Shown in pieces: positions 5,073 to 6,370 of a stretch of 6,370 nucleotides of DNA. Position numbers and translations under genes: made by a program. The stretch's first letter is position 1, and each line of letters begins with the position of its first letter. Source of the stretch: Chloroflexota bacterium (lineage in GTDB: Bacteria; Chloroflexota; Dehalococcoidia; SM23-28-2; RBG-16-64-32); assembly GCA_022564695.1 (NCBI GenBank), contig JADFKX010000119.1, positions 1 through 6,370 on the forward strand, in the 5' to 3' direction. The notes beneath the pieces are model-generated. The model saw only the letters and a program-made list of their open reading frames with translations, was not told the DNA's origin and ran no database searches.

Positions 5073-5102
5073 ATCGTAGCATGCGCCGGTTCACCGTCGC
5101 AA
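5073..5102 (-). promoter_or_regulatory. Candidate sigma-70-type promoter of the rrf2/cysteine operon
   Basis: The minus strand has TTGCGA (5102-5097), an 18-nt spacer, then TACGAT (5078-5073). Both hexamers match the consensus at four of six positions. TGC directly before TACGAT gives an extended -10. Transcription would start near 5066, about 37 nt before the rrf2-family ATG. This is inferred from sequence only. Confidence 0.4.
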
Positions 5103-5193
5103 TGCGGCCGGCGGCGTCTACCGTTTGACTGAAGCTGCGTGGATTCAGCCCTGCTCCAGGAGGGCAGACCTGAACGTCCGCAGCTGTGATACT

Positions 5194-5204
5194 CTCCACT
5201 TTCG
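5194..5204 (-). repeat. 11-bp inverted repeat, distal copy
   Basis: CTCCACTTTCG on the plus strand, the reverse complement of 5048-5058. It lies just past the transporter stop codon, upstream of the predicted promoter. The pair could be distant regulator sites in opposite orientation. An 11-bp exact match in a 184-nt gap is uncommon by chance. Confidence 0.5.
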
Positions 5205-5213
5205 ACATATCTC

Positions 5214-6359
5214 TCACACTAAGAACAGTACCAGCGGCACCAGGAAAATAGCGCCCAGAAAGATTACGAACTCCCGCCGCCGCTGCGTTACCCGGTGCGC
5301 CAAGCTGAGGATGACCCTCGAGTACGGGCGGTACAGGAGTAGCAGCACCAGCAGCGACACAACCGCGCCGACCGCCATCTGCGTAAAGACAATGGTGAAC
5401 GCCCGCGGCGAGTCGAGGAGGAGGGCGGCAAACATCGTGTCCACCCAGGTGGAGATGTTCGCGCCCATCACGTAGGGGATGATACCGTCCCGGCGCACGT
5501 ACCCCTTCAACGATAGCGGGATGAGGAGGGTGAGAGAGATCGAGACGGAGAGCGTCATCGTCGTTATGAGCAACCCCAGCAGGAACATCACCAGCGGCCG
5601 ATGCAGCAGACGAGAGATGCGCTCCATGCGTAAGCTGGGCTGCTCCAGGTTGGGCAGCGCGCGGTCGAAGATGGCGAAGCTCGCCAACACCAGCCCGATG
5701 CCGCCTGCGAACACCAGCAGCATCGGCAGATTGCCCGTCGCCTCATCGGCGAGCGGCCTGAAGGCCAGGTCATTGAAGCTGACCAGGAAACCCGGCGCTG
5801 AGACCTCCACCCCGTCCAGCCAGCCCCGCTCCAGCACCAACGAGCCCAGCGGCACCACCGGCGCGTAGATAGTGAAAGTCGTGAGCATCGCCACCACGCC
5901 GATGAAGATGCCGTCAGCGGTGCGCCGCTTGCTCACGTAGTACAGGAACCCGACGAACAGGACGATGAACGAGGCGCCCATGCGTGATCCGTTGAGCATC
6001 GCGAACGCCTCGCTGTCGCTGATCGTTCCCCCCGCGAACAGGCTCAGGGCGATAGCGGCCACCGGCGACCCGCTGAGGGCTCCGTAAGCACCCAGCCAGC
6101 CGAAGCCGAGAATGTTCGCCGACCCCTGGGCTGAGACGCCCGTAAGAATATCGCCGACGCCGCCGGCCGCGGCCCTCAGCACCTCCAGGGCGAAGATAAA
6201 CATCAGGAGCGCGCCCACCGCGTAGACGACCCGCAGCAAACCCTTCTCCAGCCTCAACCGGCCCAGCCGACCAGCCTCCCAGGACGCCTTGGCCGGCACA
6301 GCCAACTGCGCCCCTGCCAGCCCATCGCCCAGGGCGGCCTCGGCGCTCCCATCAGGCAC
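5214..6359 (-). CDS. Na+/phosphate-cotransporter-like (NptA/PF02690-type) integral membrane protein; start uncertain, may extend past right edge
   Basis: As called, the product has 381 residues, with about eight or nine hydrophobic segments (near 40-62, 83-108, 128-143, 150-170, 209-231, 254-282, 295-315, 320-343, 364-381), and it ends inside the last one. The two halves show related motifs in the manner of the internally repeated Na/Pi cotransporter family. In the first half GALSGSPVAAIALSLFAGG is followed by LNGSRMGASFIVLFVG. In the second, LSVSISLTLLIPLS is followed by VMGANISTWVDTMFAAL, recalling GANIGTT of NptA-like proteins. The classic QSSS motif is not obvious, so the ion or substrate could differ. 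GTG at 6359 has no properly spaced ribosome site, and the frame is open to the window edge, so the true start may be outside. A 184-nt gap follows its TGA before the rrf2-family gene, and the latter has its own candidate promoter, so it is probably a separate unit. Confidence 0.75.
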   Translation of the reverse strand: MPDGSAEAALGDGLAGAQLAVPAKASWEAGRLGRLRLEKGLLRVVYAVGALLMFIFALEVLRAAAGGVGDILTGVSAQGSANILGFGWLGAYGALSGSPVAAIALSLFAGGTISDSEAFAMLNGSRMGASFIVLFVGFLYYVSKRRTADGIFIGVVAMLTTFTIYAPVVPLGSLVLERGWLDGVEVSAPGFLVSFNDLAFRPLADEATGNLPMLLVFAGGIGLVLASFAIFDRALPNLEQPSLRMERISRLLHRPLVMFLLGLLITTMTLSVSISLTLLIPLSLKGYVRRDGIIPYVMGANISTWVDTMFAALLLDSPRAFTIVFTQMAVGAVVSLLVLLLLYRPYSRVILSLAHRVTQRRREFVIFLGAIFLVPLVLFLV

Positions 6360-6370
6360 TCCGTCAGACT

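Noticed and set aside
5148..5165. Small hairpin GCCCT-8 nt-AGGGC after the transporter gene as a terminator
   Set aside because: The stem is only 5 bp and no T-run follows on the minus strand, so it is not a convincing intrinsic terminator.
5026..5217. 63-residue minus-strand frame from GTG at 5217, overlapping the transporter stop and the rrf2-family start
   Set aside because: It has no ribosome site, no recognisable family and lies across the promoter-like sequence. Its overlaps with both neighbours look tidy, but the reading is more likely chance in GC-rich DNA.

Overview
This is a GC-rich window of about 6.4 kb. It carries seven protein-coding genes and no RNA genes or mobile elements that I can recognise. 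Six genes lie head-to-tail on the minus strand. The seventh, the 3' part of an amidase gene, enters from the left edge on the plus strand and converges on them. The gene set and GC-ending codon use would fit a Chloroflexota (Dehalococcoidia/SAR202-like) or similar high-GC environmental bacterium, but that assignment is a guess from memory.

Layout, left to right. Positions 2-916 (+) hold the C-terminal part of an amidase-signature enzyme whose usual nucleophilic serine codon reads proline. Positions 921-1367 (-) encode a hot-dog fold thioesterase-like protein starting at TTG. Positions 1396-2235 (-) encode a two-domain rhodanese whose catalytic cysteine codon is an in-frame TGA. Positions 2245-2523 (-) encode a MoaD/ThiS-type sulfur carrier. 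Positions 2535-3626 (-) encode a MoaD-like domain fused to a MoeB/ThiF-type activating enzyme. Positions 3652-4575 (-) encode a PLP cysteine synthase. Positions 4586-5029 (-) encode an Rrf2/IscR-type regulator. A 184-nt gap with promoter- and operator-like sequence follows (5030-5213). Positions 5214-6359 (-) encode a Na+/phosphate-cotransporter-like membrane protein whose start is uncertain.

The central observation is the rhodanese. A conventional gene call stops at the TGA at 1540-1542 and gives 231 residues. The same frame continues without interruption for 47 more sense codons of clear rhodanese C-terminal sequence and ends at TAG (1396-1398). The TGA sits exactly where the active-site Cys of the CxxGxR loop belongs. 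The mRNA just after it folds into a perfect 7-bp hairpin with a GGC apical loop starting 17 nt after the UGA. That placement matches what is known of bacterial SECIS elements. I read the gene as a selenoprotein: a 279-residue sulfurtransferase with selenocysteine at residue 232.

The minus-strand genes from the Rrf2 regulator to the rhodanese are spaced by 9-25 nt and look like one operon. They fit a sulfur-carrier route to cysteine. The E1-like enzyme would adenylate the carrier C-terminus, the rhodanese would supply sulfane sulfur to make a thiocarboxylate, and the cysteine synthase would use it, much like the CysO/CysM route of mycobacteria. The E1-like protein ends where MoeZ/MOCS3-type relatives carry a fused rhodanese domain, so the separate Sec-rhodanese may fill that role. 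The Rrf2 protein has three IscR-like cysteines and probably controls the operon. The functional links are inference.
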